64,000 nt of DNA from CATOSP01 sp965237775 (lineage in GTDB: Bacteria > Chloroflexota > Dehalococcoidia > Lucifugimonadales > UBA3495): assembly GCA_965237775.1 (NCBI GenBank), contig OZ250155.1, positions 2,418,001 through 2,482,000 on the forward strand, given 5' to 3'. How positions within the stretch are numbered: position 1 is the first letter of the stretch; each line of letters begins with the position of its first letter. The translations under genes were made by a program, and so were the position numbers. Below are positions 52,601 to 61,655 of this stretch, one piece after another. The notes beneath the pieces were generated by a model. The model was not told the DNA's origin, ran no database searches, and worked only from the letters and a program-made list of their open reading frames with translations.

Positions 52601-53806
52601 ATGATCGACGAAGAGCTGTTCAAGGACTGTTACGTTTCAACATCTTCGAAGATAGTCATGCTCGTAGTCGATGGACTGGGCGGTCTCGCTCACCCCGACA
52701 CCGGCCTCTCTGAGTTGGAGACGGCGCACCTGCCTAACCTGGACGCCATGGCGCGGGAGAGCGCCTGCGGGCTCACGACTCCCGTAGTTCCCGGCGTGGC
52801 TCCCGGCAGCGGACCCGGCCATCTGGCCTTGTTCGGCTACGATCCCTTGAAGCACATTATCGGACGCGGCGCTCTGGAAGCTCTGGGTATCGACGTGGAC
52901 CTCCAGCCCGGCGACGTCGCCGCCAGGGGAAACTTCTGCACCGTCGATGGTGACGGGTTGCTCGTGGACCGGCGGGCTGGCCGTATCCCAACGGAACTGA
53001 GCGCCCCCCTGTGCCACCGCCTAGACCAGATCGAGGTCGAGGGTGCGCAACTCGACGTCTTCCCGGTACAGGACTACCGTTTCGTCCTGCGGCTGCGGGG
53101 TGAAGGGCTCTCCGAGGCCATCTCCGAGACCGACCCCCAGATCACCGGGGTCTCCGCCCTGGAAGTGCTACCCATCTCCCCGGAAGCCCGGAAAACCGCC
53201 GAGATGGTCAACAGCTTCGTGTCCCAGGCCAAACAAATTCTGGCCGAGGAAGAACGCGGCAACATGGTGCTCCTTCGCGGGTGGGCACAACTCCCGGCCC
53301 TGCCTCCCATGGGAGACGTCTACCAGCTAGACCCAGCCGGTATCGCCGCGTATCCCATGTACCGGGGACTGGCCACGGTGGCGGGTATGAACGTGATCCC
53401 AACCGGCCACTCCTTCGGTGACGAAGTGCGGACCCTCCACCAAAGGTACCAAGACCACGACTTTTTCTTCATCCACTACAAGCCCGCCGATGCCGCGGGC
53501 GAGGACGGGGATTTCGACGCCAAAGTTAAATGCCTGGAAGACCTGGACCCGTTCATCCCCCAGATACGGGAACTGGAGCCCGACGTCTTCATGGTCGCTG
53601 GCGACCATTCCACACCCGCCGTGATGGCCGCCCATAGTTGGCACCCGGTGCCCTTCATGCTAAACTCCCGCCTCACTCGAGGCGAGGGTATCGAGGGATT
53701 CAATGAAAGGTCATGCGGCCTGGGCTCCATCGGGCGCATCCCAGCCACCAACGTCATGCTCCTAGCCCTGTCCCACGCGGGCAAGTTCACCAAGTACGGT
53801 CCCTAA
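52601..53806 (+). CDS. apgM: 2,3-bisphosphoglycerate-independent phosphoglycerate mutase, archaeal type
   Basis: 401 residues; ATG after AAGGGTG. Alkaline-phosphatase-like fold: metal site VVDGLGG near the start, catalytic Ser region APGSGPGHLALFGYD, GRGALEALGI, and late metal sites DGDFDAKV and AGDHSTPAVM-HSWHPVP. Interconverts 3- and 2-phosphoglycerate. The archaeal-type enzyme in a bacterium fits Chloroflexota/Dehalococcoidia. Confidence 0.95.
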   Translation: MIDEELFKDCYVSTSSKIVMLVVDGLGGLAHPDTGLSELETAHLPNLDAMARESACGLTTPVVPGVAPGSGPGHLALFGYDPLKHIIGRGALEALGIDVDLQPGDVAARGNFCTVDGDGLLVDRRAGRIPTELSAPLCHRLDQIEVEGAQLDVFPVQDYRFVLRLRGEGLSEAISETDPQITGVSALEVLPISPEARKTAEMVNSFVSQAKQILAEEERGNMVLLRGWAQLPALPPMGDVYQLDPAGIAAYPMYRGLATVAGMNVIPTGHSFGDEVRTLHQRYQDHDFFFIHYKPADAAGEDGDFDAKVKCLEDLDPFIPQIRELEPDVFMVAGDHSTPAVMAAHSWHPVPFMLNSRLTRGEGIEGFNERSCGLGSIGRIPATNVMLLALSHAGKFTKYGP

Positions 53807-53841
53807 CGAAATGGAGAATCTCACCGTTTTAGGATAGCGAT

Positions 53842-54600
53842 ATGCCCACACCTGTCGTTGCCGGTAACTGGAAGATGAACACCACCATCGACGAGGCGGC
53901 TAGCCTCGCCTCCGGCGTGCGGGCCGGGGTGAATGCCGGGTCGGGGTGCGACGTTATCCTCTGCCCCCCCTTCATCTCGCTGCAGGCGGTTCGCAACGCC
54001 GTTGCGGGTTCTCCGGTGAGCGTCGGCGCCCAAAACATGCACTCCGAGGCTTCCGGGGCCTTTACCGGAGAGGTGTCCCCCGCCATGCTCCAGGGCCTGT
54101 GCGACTATGTGATTCTGGGCCATTCCGAACGACGGCAGCTCTTCGGGGAGACCGACGAAACGGTCAACCTCAAGGTCAAAGCCGCCTTTGCCGCATCTCT
54201 CTTGCCCATTTTGTGCGTCGGTGAGACGTTGGAGCAGCGCGAGGCTGGCAACGCCGCTGCTGTGGTTGGCCAACAGCTCCGGGGCGGTCTCGATGGTATA
54301 GATAACATAACCGGACTGATCGTCGCGTACGAGCCAGTATGGGCCATCGGCACGGGCCAGGCGGCGACTCCCGAGATCGCCGCGGATGTCATGGGAGGCG
54401 CCATCCTGGGAACCCTGACAGCCATCTTCGGCGCGGCGGCGGCGGATGTGCCCCTGCTTTACGGCGGCAGCGTGAATCCCGGAAACGCGGCCAGCTTTGC
54501 CGCCCAGACCAGCATCCACGGCGCGTTGGTCGGCGGGGCCAGCCTGCGGGCGGACCAGTTCCTACAGATCGTCCAGGCCACAGCCGAAGCCAAGGGTTAG
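53842..54600 (+). CDS. tpiA: Triosephosphate isomerase
   Basis: 252 residues. Catalytic Lys in GNWKMN, His in ILGHSERR, Glu in VAYEPVWAIGTG, and phosphate-binding LYGGSVNP. Complete. Third glycolytic gene in the row pgk-apgM-tpiA. Confidence 0.98.
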   Translation: MPTPVVAGNWKMNTTIDEAASLASGVRAGVNAGSGCDVILCPPFISLQAVRNAVAGSPVSVGAQNMHSEASGAFTGEVSPAMLQGLCDYVILGHSERRQLFGETDETVNLKVKAAFAASLLPILCVGETLEQREAGNAAAVVGQQLRGGLDGIDNITGLIVAYEPVWAIGTGQAATPEIAADVMGGAILGTLTAIFGAAAADVPLLYGGSVNPGNAASFAAQTSIHGALVGGASLRADQFLQIVQATAEAKG

Positions 54601-54669
54601 ACATTCGCGCCGGCTTTCGCTGATAGGGCCCATTCCACCATCCTCCCGGTCGCTCTCCGGTCGCATGAT

Positions 54670-55614
54670 ATGCCCGAACAGCCCCCTCCCCTGGTCTGTA
54701 TCGTTGGCCCCACCGCAGTGGGCAAGACCCCATTGGCGGTTAGTTTGGCGCGGAAGTACGCCGGGGAGGTCATCAACGCCGATAGCCGCCAGGTCTACCG
54801 GCACATGGACATCGGGACCGCCAAGCCCTCCGCATCCGAGCGCGCCCAAGCCCCGCATCACCTGTTGGATATCCTCGACCCTGACCAGGACTTTGGCCTG
54901 GGCTGCTTCTTGAAACTAGCGAGGGACCAGGTCGAAGAGTGCCGGGGCAGAGGAGTGCGGCCGCTGGTTGTCGGCGGAACCGGTCAATACATCTGGGCGT
55001 TTGTCGAGGGCTGGGACGTGCCGAGAGTTCCGCCCGACCCCGAATTTCGCTCCGCAAAAGAGAGGGTTGCGGAAGAGTCCGGGCCGGAAGCTCTGTACCA
55101 AGAGCTTCTCCGTGTAAACCCGGAACGGGCCGCCCAGCTCGACTATCGGAACGTCCGCAGGGTGATTCGCGCGTTGGAAGTCGCTCGGGCCGGAAGGGTC
55201 CCCGTCCAAGCTCGGTCCACCTCCGGGTCTGGCTACCCGGCTGCATTGGTCTTCGGTCTCACCATGGACAGGCGGGAGCTTTACCGCCGCATCGATCATC
55301 GAGTCGACCGCATGATGGAAGCCGGGTTCCTGGGAGAGGTGATTCGGCTTTCTGACTTGGGGTACCCAATGGGACGCGGCCCCTTGTCTTCTCCGGGATA
55401 CCGGGAACTGGGTCTGCATCTCGCGGGAAAGATTTCCTTGGATGAGGCGGTGCGGCGGACCAAGTTTCAGACCCACCGGCTGGCCCGCCGTCAATACACA
55501 TGGTTCAAGCTAAATGACCCCCGAATTCAATGGTTGGACGCCTCTTCCGAGGACCTGGAGGACAAGGCGTCGGCTGTTATAGACGCGGGCTTGGCCCGCG
55601 GCCTCCTGTGTTAA
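54670..55614 (+). CDS. miaA: tRNA dimethylallyltransferase
   Basis: 314 residues. P-loop GPTAVGKT, INADSRQVYRHMDIGTAKP, HHLLDILDPDQDF, VVGGTGQYI. Adds a dimethylallyl group to A37 of tRNAs reading UNN codons. The prenyl donor is DMAPP; note the prenyl-synthase-like gene nearby. Start at 54670 (ATG). Confidence 0.97.
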   Translation: MPEQPPPLVCIVGPTAVGKTPLAVSLARKYAGEVINADSRQVYRHMDIGTAKPSASERAQAPHHLLDILDPDQDFGLGCFLKLARDQVEECRGRGVRPLVVGGTGQYIWAFVEGWDVPRVPPDPEFRSAKERVAEESGPEALYQELLRVNPERAAQLDYRNVRRVIRALEVARAGRVPVQARSTSGSGYPAALVFGLTMDRRELYRRIDHRVDRMMEAGFLGEVIRLSDLGYPMGRGPLSSPGYRELGLHLAGKISLDEAVRRTKFQTHRLARRQYTWFKLNDPRIQWLDASSEDLEDKASAVIDAGLARGLLC

Positions 55615-55644
55615 AATGGGCCAGAGACCTTACCGGAGTAACCG

Positions 55645-56499
55645 ATGAAATTCACCAAGATGCACGGGACAGGCAACGACTACGTCTACATCGACGCTCG
55701 CGGCGTGGAAGCGGACTGGCCGGAGCTATCCAGGGCCATGAGTGACCGCCATTTCGGCATCGGCAGCGACGGTCTAATCCTCATCTTGGACTCTGACGTG
55801 GCCGACGCCCGCATGAGGATGTTCAACGCCGACGGCTCCGAGGGCGAGATGTGCGGGAACGGCATCCGCTGCTTCGCTAAGTACGCCATCGAGCGGGACA
55901 TCGTCTCCCCCCGGTCAAACGGCCTGGCCGTTGAGACGCTGGCGGGAGTGCGCAACATAGTCCCCACATACTCGGAGGACCGGATCTCCGGCGCGAGAGT
56001 TTCGATGGGGGCTCCCATTTTGGCCCCTGAAGAAATTCCGGTGTCTCTCCCTGACGGGCACGCCTCCGGCCCTGGGCCTATCCTGAACTACAAGCTCACC
56101 ATGGACGGCCTGGACCTGCCCTTGAGTTTCGTTTCCATGGGCAACCCCCACGCCGTCACGTTCATCGAGCAGCTGGTCGACGAGTTCCCCTTGCACACCA
56201 TCGGCCCAAAGGTAGAGCATCACTCGATCTTTCCCCGGAGGGTCAACTTCGAGATAGTCAACGTCACCGGCCCCGGCAAGCTGACCGCCCGTGTTTGGGA
56301 GCGAGGTTCAGGCGAAACTATGGCCTGCGGCACCGGGGCCTGCGCCATCGCCGTAGCCGCCCGCTTGAACGGCCTGTGCCAGGACGCAGTTGACATAACC
56401 CTTCCGGGGGGCACACTGCGAATCGAATGGGATGGCCGGGGAGAGGTCTTCATGGAAGGACCAGCCGTGGAAGTCTTCAGCGGAGAGTGGCAGGACTAA
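55645..56499 (+). CDS. dapF: Diaminopimelate epimerase
   Basis: 284 residues. Two catalytic Cys are present: one in GEMCGNGIRCFAKY, the other in MACGTGACA; also the start KMHGTGNDYVYID. Converts LL- to meso-DAP. With dapL downstream it indicates the aminotransferase route of lysine/DAP synthesis. The stop overlaps the following ATG by one base. Confidence 0.97.
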   Translation: MKFTKMHGTGNDYVYIDARGVEADWPELSRAMSDRHFGIGSDGLILILDSDVADARMRMFNADGSEGEMCGNGIRCFAKYAIERDIVSPRSNGLAVETLAGVRNIVPTYSEDRISGARVSMGAPILAPEEIPVSLPDGHASGPGPILNYKLTMDGLDLPLSFVSMGNPHAVTFIEQLVDEFPLHTIGPKVEHHSIFPRRVNFEIVNVTGPGKLTARVWERGSGETMACGTGACAIAVAARLNGLCQDAVDITLPGGTLRIEWDGRGEVFMEGPAVEVFSGEWQD

Positions 56500-57074
56500 T
56501 GACAAGCATCGGAGCCGAAAGGCTCACATACGAGACTTGGCTGGCCATGCCTGAGACCAAGCAGCGTTATGAAATCGTCGATGGAGTAATGGTAATGGCT
56601 GCGGCTCCTAACGCTGATCACCAATGGCTTTCGGGCGAGGTGTACTGGAAACTGAGAGACTTCATAGAACCGAGGGGGTTGGGAGTTGTCCTGTTCGCGC
56701 CCTTGGACTTGTTAATCCAACGGGACCCGTTGCGCACCCGCCAGCCGGACGTCCTTTATCTCAGTGCGGAACGGACTGGGGTCAAGGGGCGCCGGGAACT
56801 ACGCGGGATGCAGGTGTTGGAGGTAGCCCCTGACATCGTCGTGGAAGTCTTGTCTCCAAGCAACTCGCGCCGGGACATCCAGGAAAAGTTAGAGGACTAT
56901 CGCCAACTGGGGGTCCTTGAATGCTGGCTGGTTAGCCCCGAAGCCGAGACCATGGAAGTGCTAAGTCTCGGTCCCGAGGGGATTTCTACAGATGCCGTCT
57001 TCAGCCGAAACGATACCCTTGTGTCGGTGGTTCTGCAGGGTTTCGAGCTACCGCTCCAGGAAGTGTTCGAGTAG
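56499..57074 (+). CDS. Uma2-family endonuclease-like protein (copy 1)
   Basis: 191 residues from the ATG overlapping the dapF stop. PD-(D/E)xK-like core: YEIVDGVMVMAAAPNADHQ, RQPDVLYLS, PDIVVEVLSPSN, KLEDYRQLGVLECWLV. The Asp (QPDV), Glu (VVEV) and Lys (EKLEDY) line up with the nuclease fold. Family function is poorly known. A second copy follows after 5 nt. Confidence 0.85.
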   Translation: MTSIGAERLTYETWLAMPETKQRYEIVDGVMVMAAAPNADHQWLSGEVYWKLRDFIEPRGLGVVLFAPLDLLIQRDPLRTRQPDVLYLSAERTGVKGRRELRGMQVLEVAPDIVVEVLSPSNSRRDIQEKLEDYRQLGVLECWLVSPEAETMEVLSLGPEGISTDAVFSRNDTLVSVVLQGFELPLQEVFE

Positions 57075-57079
57075 AAGAG

Positions 57080-57661
57080 ATGTCGATCAGTAGCCAAAAA
57101 ACGGACACACTGACCTTCGAGTCGTGGCAGGCTCTCTCGGAGACGAAGCAGCGTTACGAGATCGTCGATGGAGAGATGATCGTGCCGCCAGGCCCATCTG
57201 TTGACCATCAGTGGATTTCCAGGAAGATTGACCGTCGGCTCGAAGACTTCGTTGAAGCTCAGGGTCTTGGAATAGTCCTGGCGGCTCCTCTGGACCTGCT
57301 GGTCCGCCGGGAACCGTTGCGCGTCCGGCAACCGGACATCCTGTATCTGAACGGTGATCGTACGGGACTTAGGTCCCGCCGAGATATACGCGGCATACAG
57401 ACCCTGGACATTCCCCCGGACATCACGGTTGAAGTCCTGTCTCCAACCAACACACGACGGGATATTCAAGACAAGCTGGAAGATTACCAGGGCATCGGAG
57501 TCCTCGAATGCTGGCTGGTTAGCCCCGAAGCTGAGACCGTGGAAGTGCTAAGTCTCGGTCCCGACGGAATCTCCACCGACGCCGTCTTCAGCCGAAACGA
57601 TACGCTCGTGTCGGCTGTTCTGGAAGGCTTCGAGCTACCACTCCAGGAAGTGTTCGACTAA
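57080..57661 (+). CDS. Uma2-family endonuclease-like protein (copy 2)
   Basis: 193 residues, with the same core residues (RQPDILYLN, PDITVEVLSP, DKLEDYQGIGVLECW). The last 50 codons are nearly identical in DNA to copy 1, while the first 50 are clearly diverged. This suggests recent exchange between the copies. AGAGATG precedes the start. Confidence 0.85.
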   Translation: MSISSQKTDTLTFESWQALSETKQRYEIVDGEMIVPPGPSVDHQWISRKIDRRLEDFVEAQGLGIVLAAPLDLLVRREPLRVRQPDILYLNGDRTGLRSRRDIRGIQTLDIPPDITVEVLSPTNTRRDIQDKLEDYQGIGVLECWLVSPEAETVEVLSLGPDGISTDAVFSRNDTLVSAVLEGFELPLQEVFD

Positions 57662-57746
57662 CCGGCCCGAAACCCCATCCCGCAACTCAAGCTCCGGCAG
57701 CACTGCTGTACATAACGACACACACATTTGCGGAAGATAAACAAAT

Positions 57747-58922
57747 ATGAACTTCTCTCAACGCCTGGGCAAATTGGCCCCCTACCCATTCGTGGAAATC
57801 TCCCGCATCATCGCCGCGAAGCGGGCGGCGGGGGCGGACGTAGTCACCTTCGGTATCGGAGACCCCGATATCCCCACCCCCCAACCCATCATTGACCGCC
57901 TCCTGTCCGCGTCCCAGGACCCGCCCAACCACCGCTATCCCGAGACCGACGGCCTCCCTGAGATGCGTCGAGCCATCGCACACTGGTACGAGAACCGCTT
58001 CGGCGTCTCCCTGGACCCGGACACCGAAGTGCTGCCCCTGATAGGGGCCAAGGAAGGCATCGGCCACGCCGCTTTCTGCTTCCTGGACCCCGGCGACCTT
58101 GCCCTGGTCCCCGACCCCGCCTACCCCGTGTACGGCGTGGGAACCATGTTCGCCGGCGCGGAAAGCCACGTCATGCCACTGTATGAGAGCAACGGCTGGC
58201 TGCCGGAGTTGGACGCGATCCCTTCGGACGCGGCCCGGGCAGCCAAGCTGATGTGGCTGAATTACCCCAATAACCCCACCAGCGCGATCGCGACCCAGGA
58301 AGACTTCGCATCCGCCATTCGTTTCTGCACGGAAAACGACATCGCACTCCTCCACGACGCCGCATACAGCGAAGTCGGTTACGACGGCTACCGTCCTGGA
58401 AGCTTCTTGCAGGTGGATGGAGCGAAGGAAATCGGCCTTGAGTTCCACTCCCTGTCCAAGACCTACAACATGACCGGTTGGCGCATCGGCATGGCCGTGG
58501 GCAACGCGGAGATGATCAAGGCCCTGTTCCAAATCAAGGCCAACCTCGACTCCGGTATCCCCCAGGCCATCCAGGAGATGGCCATGGAGGCCCTGACCGG
58601 ACCCCAGGACTGCGTCGACGATAACGTGGCAATCTACCAGAGGCGACGTGATCGAGTGCTATCCGCCCTAAGCGTCCTGGGCCTGGCTGCGGAAACCCCC
58701 AGGGCCAGCCTCTACGTTTGGGCCAGGGTGCCCGAAGGCTACACGTCCGCGGAACTCGCGGCCCGGCTGTTGGAAGAGACCGACATCGTCGTCACTCCCG
58801 GTTCAAGCTACGGCGCCTACGGAGAAGGCTACATCCGGCTCTCTCTCACCACCCCCGACGAACAGGTGGAAAAAGGGTGCCAACGACTCGAAGCTTGGTC
58901 CATCCCAGCAAAGGGAGGGTAA
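57747..58922 (+). CDS. dapL: LL-diaminopimelate aminotransferase (PLP, class I/II)
   Basis: 391 residues. PLP Lys in SLSKTYNMTGWRIG, GIGDPDIPTP at the N-terminus, NYPNNPTSA, DAAYSEVGYDG. The sequence matches the DapL group, and dapF close by supports it; a related aminotransferase cannot be excluded. The ATG at 57747 has a weak ribosome site (GGAAGATAA). Confidence 0.9.
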   Translation: MNFSQRLGKLAPYPFVEISRIIAAKRAAGADVVTFGIGDPDIPTPQPIIDRLLSASQDPPNHRYPETDGLPEMRRAIAHWYENRFGVSLDPDTEVLPLIGAKEGIGHAAFCFLDPGDLALVPDPAYPVYGVGTMFAGAESHVMPLYESNGWLPELDAIPSDAARAAKLMWLNYPNNPTSAIATQEDFASAIRFCTENDIALLHDAAYSEVGYDGYRPGSFLQVDGAKEIGLEFHSLSKTYNMTGWRIGMAVGNAEMIKALFQIKANLDSGIPQAIQEMAMEALTGPQDCVDDNVAIYQRRRDRVLSALSVLGLAAETPRASLYVWARVPEGYTSAELAARLLEETDIVVTPGSSYGAYGEGYIRLSLTTPDEQVEKGCQRLEAWSIPAKGG

Positions 58923-58926
58923 CCCC

Positions 58927-60120
58927 ATCGCCAAGAAATCGGTTTCCACCGCCAAGCCACCCGAGGCCGCGGTCCTCGTTGCGGTCGAACAGAAGAACAA
59001 GCCCAATCTGTGGGGCCTGGATGACTCCCTTACCGAGTTGGCCTACCTCGCCAGGTCCGCGGGCGCCCACGTGGTCGGCCAAATTTCCCAGAAAGCGGGC
59101 CGTTTGACCCCCACGTATTTGGGCAAAGGGAAACTCGAAGAGCTGGTCGACCTCGTCTACGAGCGCGAAGCCGACGTCGTGATCTTCGACGACGAACTCA
59201 CTCCCACCCAACAGAGAAACCTGGAAGAAGCCCTTAAGATCAAGGTAATAGACCGCACCGCCCTGATCCTGGATGTCTTCGGACGCCATGCGCGCACTTA
59301 CGAAGGCCAGCTCCAGGTTGACCTCGCCCAACACCAGTACCTGTTGCCGCGTTTGGTGGGCCAATGGTCTCACCTGGAACGATTGGGCGGCGGCATCGGC
59401 ACCCGGGGCCCCGGCGAGACCCAGTTGGAAACCGACCGGCGCCTGGTCCGCCGCCGGATCCAGCGAATCGAGAAGGAATTGGACGGTGTACGCAGGCGTC
59501 GCACCCTCTACATGGACCGGCGTAAGAAGGCCAGCATTCCTTCTGCCAGCCTAGTCGGGTACACCAACGCGGGCAAAAGCACCCTGTTTAACGCGCTTAG
59601 CGACGCCAAGGTGGAAGCTGCCGACCAGCTATTCTCCACCTTGGACCCCATAACGCGGCGGCTCCGGCTTCCTTCCGGAGGCGAGCTTCTGCTCAGCGAT
59701 ACGGTGGGATTCATTCAAAAGCTCTCCCCAATGGTAGTGGCTGCGTTCCGGGCCACGCTGGAGGAGATGCTTGGCACGGACCTTTTGCTTCATGTGATCG
59801 ACATCACCCATCCCCAGGCTTCAGAGCAGGCAGAGGTCGTCGAGAACACCCTGGCGGACCTGGGCCTTAGCGACAAGCCCCGCCTCCTGGTCGTAAACAA
59901 GATGGACTTGCTTCCGGATGGGGCCTGGTCCGGCGATGACGGTCAGGGAGATAACGGCAACTCGCCCCCGCCGTTGCCCACCGGAGGTCCAACGCCCAGC
60001 GTCTTCGTTTCCGCCGCCAAAGGTTGGAATCTCGACGGGCTGCTGGAGGAGATAGAGGCGCGGTTGATGGTGAACGACGGGCCAATGATGGTGGTTGCCG
60101 GCAAACGCTCCGCCAAGTAA
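58927..60120 (+). CDS. hflX: Ribosome-associated GTPase HflX
   Basis: About 397 residues if it starts at the ATC codon at 58927, which follows AAGGGAGGG at the normal distance. No ATG, GTG or TTG is available before a TTG at 59038. That later start would remove the conserved N-terminal strand (VLVAVEQ...LDDSLTELAYLA). Motifs: GGIGTRGPGETQLE, G1 GYTNAGKST, G3 DTVGFI, G4 NKMD. HflX rescues or splits stalled ribosomes. The noncanonical AUC start is inferred. Confidence 0.9.
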   Translation: MAKKSVSTAKPPEAAVLVAVEQKNKPNLWGLDDSLTELAYLARSAGAHVVGQISQKAGRLTPTYLGKGKLEELVDLVYEREADVVIFDDELTPTQQRNLEEALKIKVIDRTALILDVFGRHARTYEGQLQVDLAQHQYLLPRLVGQWSHLERLGGGIGTRGPGETQLETDRRLVRRRIQRIEKELDGVRRRRTLYMDRRKKASIPSASLVGYTNAGKSTLFNALSDAKVEAADQLFSTLDPITRRLRLPSGGELLLSDTVGFIQKLSPMVVAAFRATLEEMLGTDLLLHVIDITHPQASEQAEVVENTLADLGLSDKPRLLVVNKMDLLPDGAWSGDDGQGDNGNSPPPLPTGGPTPSVFVSAAKGWNLDGLLEEIEARLMVNDGPMMVVAGKRSAK

Positions 60121-60146
60121 GCGGCTCCCGGCATCAATATTTCAAA

Positions 60147-60175
60147 TTGACGTTGGTTCGCACAAGATATGTTAT
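60147..60175 (+). promoter_or_regulatory. Candidate promoter upstream of the tRNA cluster
   Basis: TTGACG, 17 nt, TGTTAT. A 9-bp inverted repeat (GTTATGTAA 60171-60179, TTACATAAC 60205-60213) overlaps the -10 and the likely start, so it may be an operator. The remaining spacer to 60416 holds nothing else that I recognise. Confidence 0.45.
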
Positions 60176-60416
60176 GTAATATCAGGCGAGGAATTTTCCC
60201 CGCTTTACATAACAATCGCACTATTCGGACAGAGCCCGACCTCGTCGGCAACCGCGTAAAATGCCCCCGCCGATCCCCCGAAAATCCACGGTTGCCGGCC
60301 ACTATGTCGGCTCTCGCCGATAAAACGGCTGTACGGGGCTCTCAGCGCCTCGACCCAATCTGGCCGGGTTGCGCCAGAGAAATCCCCTCTCTATAATTAA
60401 AATGTTCCAGGGTGTA

Positions 60417-60492
60417 GGGCGGTTAGCTCAGTGGTTAGAGCGCCTCGTTCACACCGAGGAGGCCGGAGGTTCAAATCCTCCATCGCCCACCA
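60417..60492 (+). tRNA. tRNA-Val(CAC)
   Basis: Acceptor GGGCGGT/ATCGCCC, D-arm GCTCAGTGGTTAGAGC, anticodon arm CCTCG-TTCACAC-CGAGG, T-arm GGAGG-TTCAAAT-CCTCC, encoded CCA. Confidence 0.96.
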
Positions 60493-60582
60493 TAGTGTGC
60501 CGGACAGGCGCCCTCCCCGCTGTGGGCGGTCTGGGCTACCGCCAAGGCTGTTGGGGTGCCCTCCCCGGGGACGCGGAACGCT

Positions 60583-60668
60583 GCCGAGGTGGCGAAATGG
60601 CAGACGCGCTGCGTTCAGGGCGCAGTGTCCTTACGGACGTGTGGGTTCAACTCCCACCCTCGGCACCA
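60583..60668 (+). tRNA. tRNA-Leu(CAG)
   Basis: Class II tRNA: acceptor GCCGAGG/CCTCGGC, anticodon arm CTGCG-TTCAGGG-CGCAG, long variable arm (TGTCCTTACGGACGT), T-arm GTGGG-TTCAACT-CCCAC, encoded CCA. Confidence 0.96.
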
Positions 60669-60734
60669 ATCGTGTTTCCAGACCCGGGCGGCCTGGCTCG
60701 ACCTAGGTCGAGCCGCCGCTAACCACCAGATCGC

Positions 60735-60810
60735 GCGCTTGTAGCTCAGTGGATAGAGCGCTGCCCTGCGGAGGCAGAGGCCGTGGGTTCGAGTCCCACC
60801 AAGCGCGCCA
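60735..60810 (+). tRNA. tRNA-Arg(GCG)
   Basis: Acceptor GCGCTTG/CAAGCGC, D-arm GCTCAGTGGATAGAGC, anticodon arm CTGCC-CTGCGGA-GGCAG giving anticodon GCG, T-arm GTGGG-TTCGAGT-CCCAC, encoded CCA. Most bacteria use ACG (inosine) for these codons. Confidence 0.93.
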
Positions 60811-61112
60811 TTACTCTCTAAGACCAGGCGGTAAACTGTTTTCTCGCCAGCCGCCAAATGCGGCCCGACTCCGCGAAACGCAGTCCCCGTAACGCCGCTC
60901 TTAATCAGCCGCTAACATCATCCCGGGATTAGCTCAACCAGGGCAATCGCATTTGGACTCAAATAGCCCCGTGATTCCCGCGAACGCGAAGCGCCATCGC
61001 CCGTAGCCGCCACGACCGGCTTCTGCCATGTCAGTTCGGGACCTCTGGCCCCCAGCCTTCTCCGGAGTTACGTTGGGACCAGCGTCAAGGCGATTGCCCT
61101 GAGAACCCCGCC
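60811..61112. other. Spacer with a possible tRNA-like remnant
   Basis: Near 60924-60970 the text GGGATTAGCTCAACCAGGGC looks like a D-arm, but no foldable anticodon or T-arm follows. No gene is supported on either strand. Confidence 0.3.
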
Positions 61113-61556
61113 CTAATAGTGCCGGAGTTCCACCACGTTGTCGTCTGGATCGTATACATACAGGGAAATACCGTCGCCGTGAGACCCCCAACGCTTGCCG
61201 GGTCCGGCCTGAATATCCACGCCCAGGGCCTCGAAGTCCCCCTTTAATTGGTCCATGTCCGTCTCTTCTATGACCATGCAGAAATGGTCTTGGTTCTTGA
61301 TATCGTCCCTGCCCGCCGGGATCTGCTCCGAGGCGAAGAAGTCTATAATCGTATCGTCGTTGAGCCTGGCGGATGGGAAGCGCACCTCCCCGGCCCGCCA
61401 CTGGTCCACGCGCTCGGCCTTGAGACCCAATACATCTGTGTAAAAGCGTAGCGTGGTCTCGACGTCCTTGACCCTGAGTACGATGTGGTCCATCTCGGTG
61501 ATCTTGACCAACGGTTTGGCCTGGATTGAAGTGTCCTGACCAGTTTGAGTTGCCAT
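61113..61556 (-). CDS. VOC/glyoxalase-fold protein
   Basis: 147 residues; ATG at 61556 with GTAGGAGG upstream. One VOC unit pair: MDHIVLRVKDVETTLRFYTD at the start and QDHFCMVIEE in the middle, ending LYVYDPDDNVVELRHY. Potential metal ligands His (MDHIV), His (QDHFC) and Glu (VVELR). The family includes dioxygenases, glyoxalases and fosfomycin-resistance-like proteins; which applies is unclear. Confidence 0.85.
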   Translation of the reverse strand: MATQTGQDTSIQAKPLVKITEMDHIVLRVKDVETTLRFYTDVLGLKAERVDQWRAGEVRFPSARLNDDTIIDFFASEQIPAGRDDIKNQDHFCMVIEETDMDQLKGDFEALGVDIQAGPGKRWGSHGDGISLYVYDPDDNVVELRHY

Positions 61557-61577
61557 TTAATTCCTCCTACGGGACCC

Positions 61578-61588
61578 GTTATGTAAAC
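61578..61588. promoter_or_regulatory. GTTATGTAAAC element upstream of the VOC gene
   Basis: Exact reverse complement of the 52570-52580 element; it lies 22 bp before the VOC start. Confidence 0.4.
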
Positions 61589-61655
61589 GGGATTCCTATT
61601 AAAGGGCCGTTCCGAATTATTGCTGCGCTAATCGTACTTGCGCCGTTTCGCGGGG

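Noticed and set aside
60924..60975. Fourth tRNA after tRNA-Arg
   Set aside because: A D-arm-like TTAGCTCA is present, but the next hairpin has a 4-nt loop and no T-arm follows.
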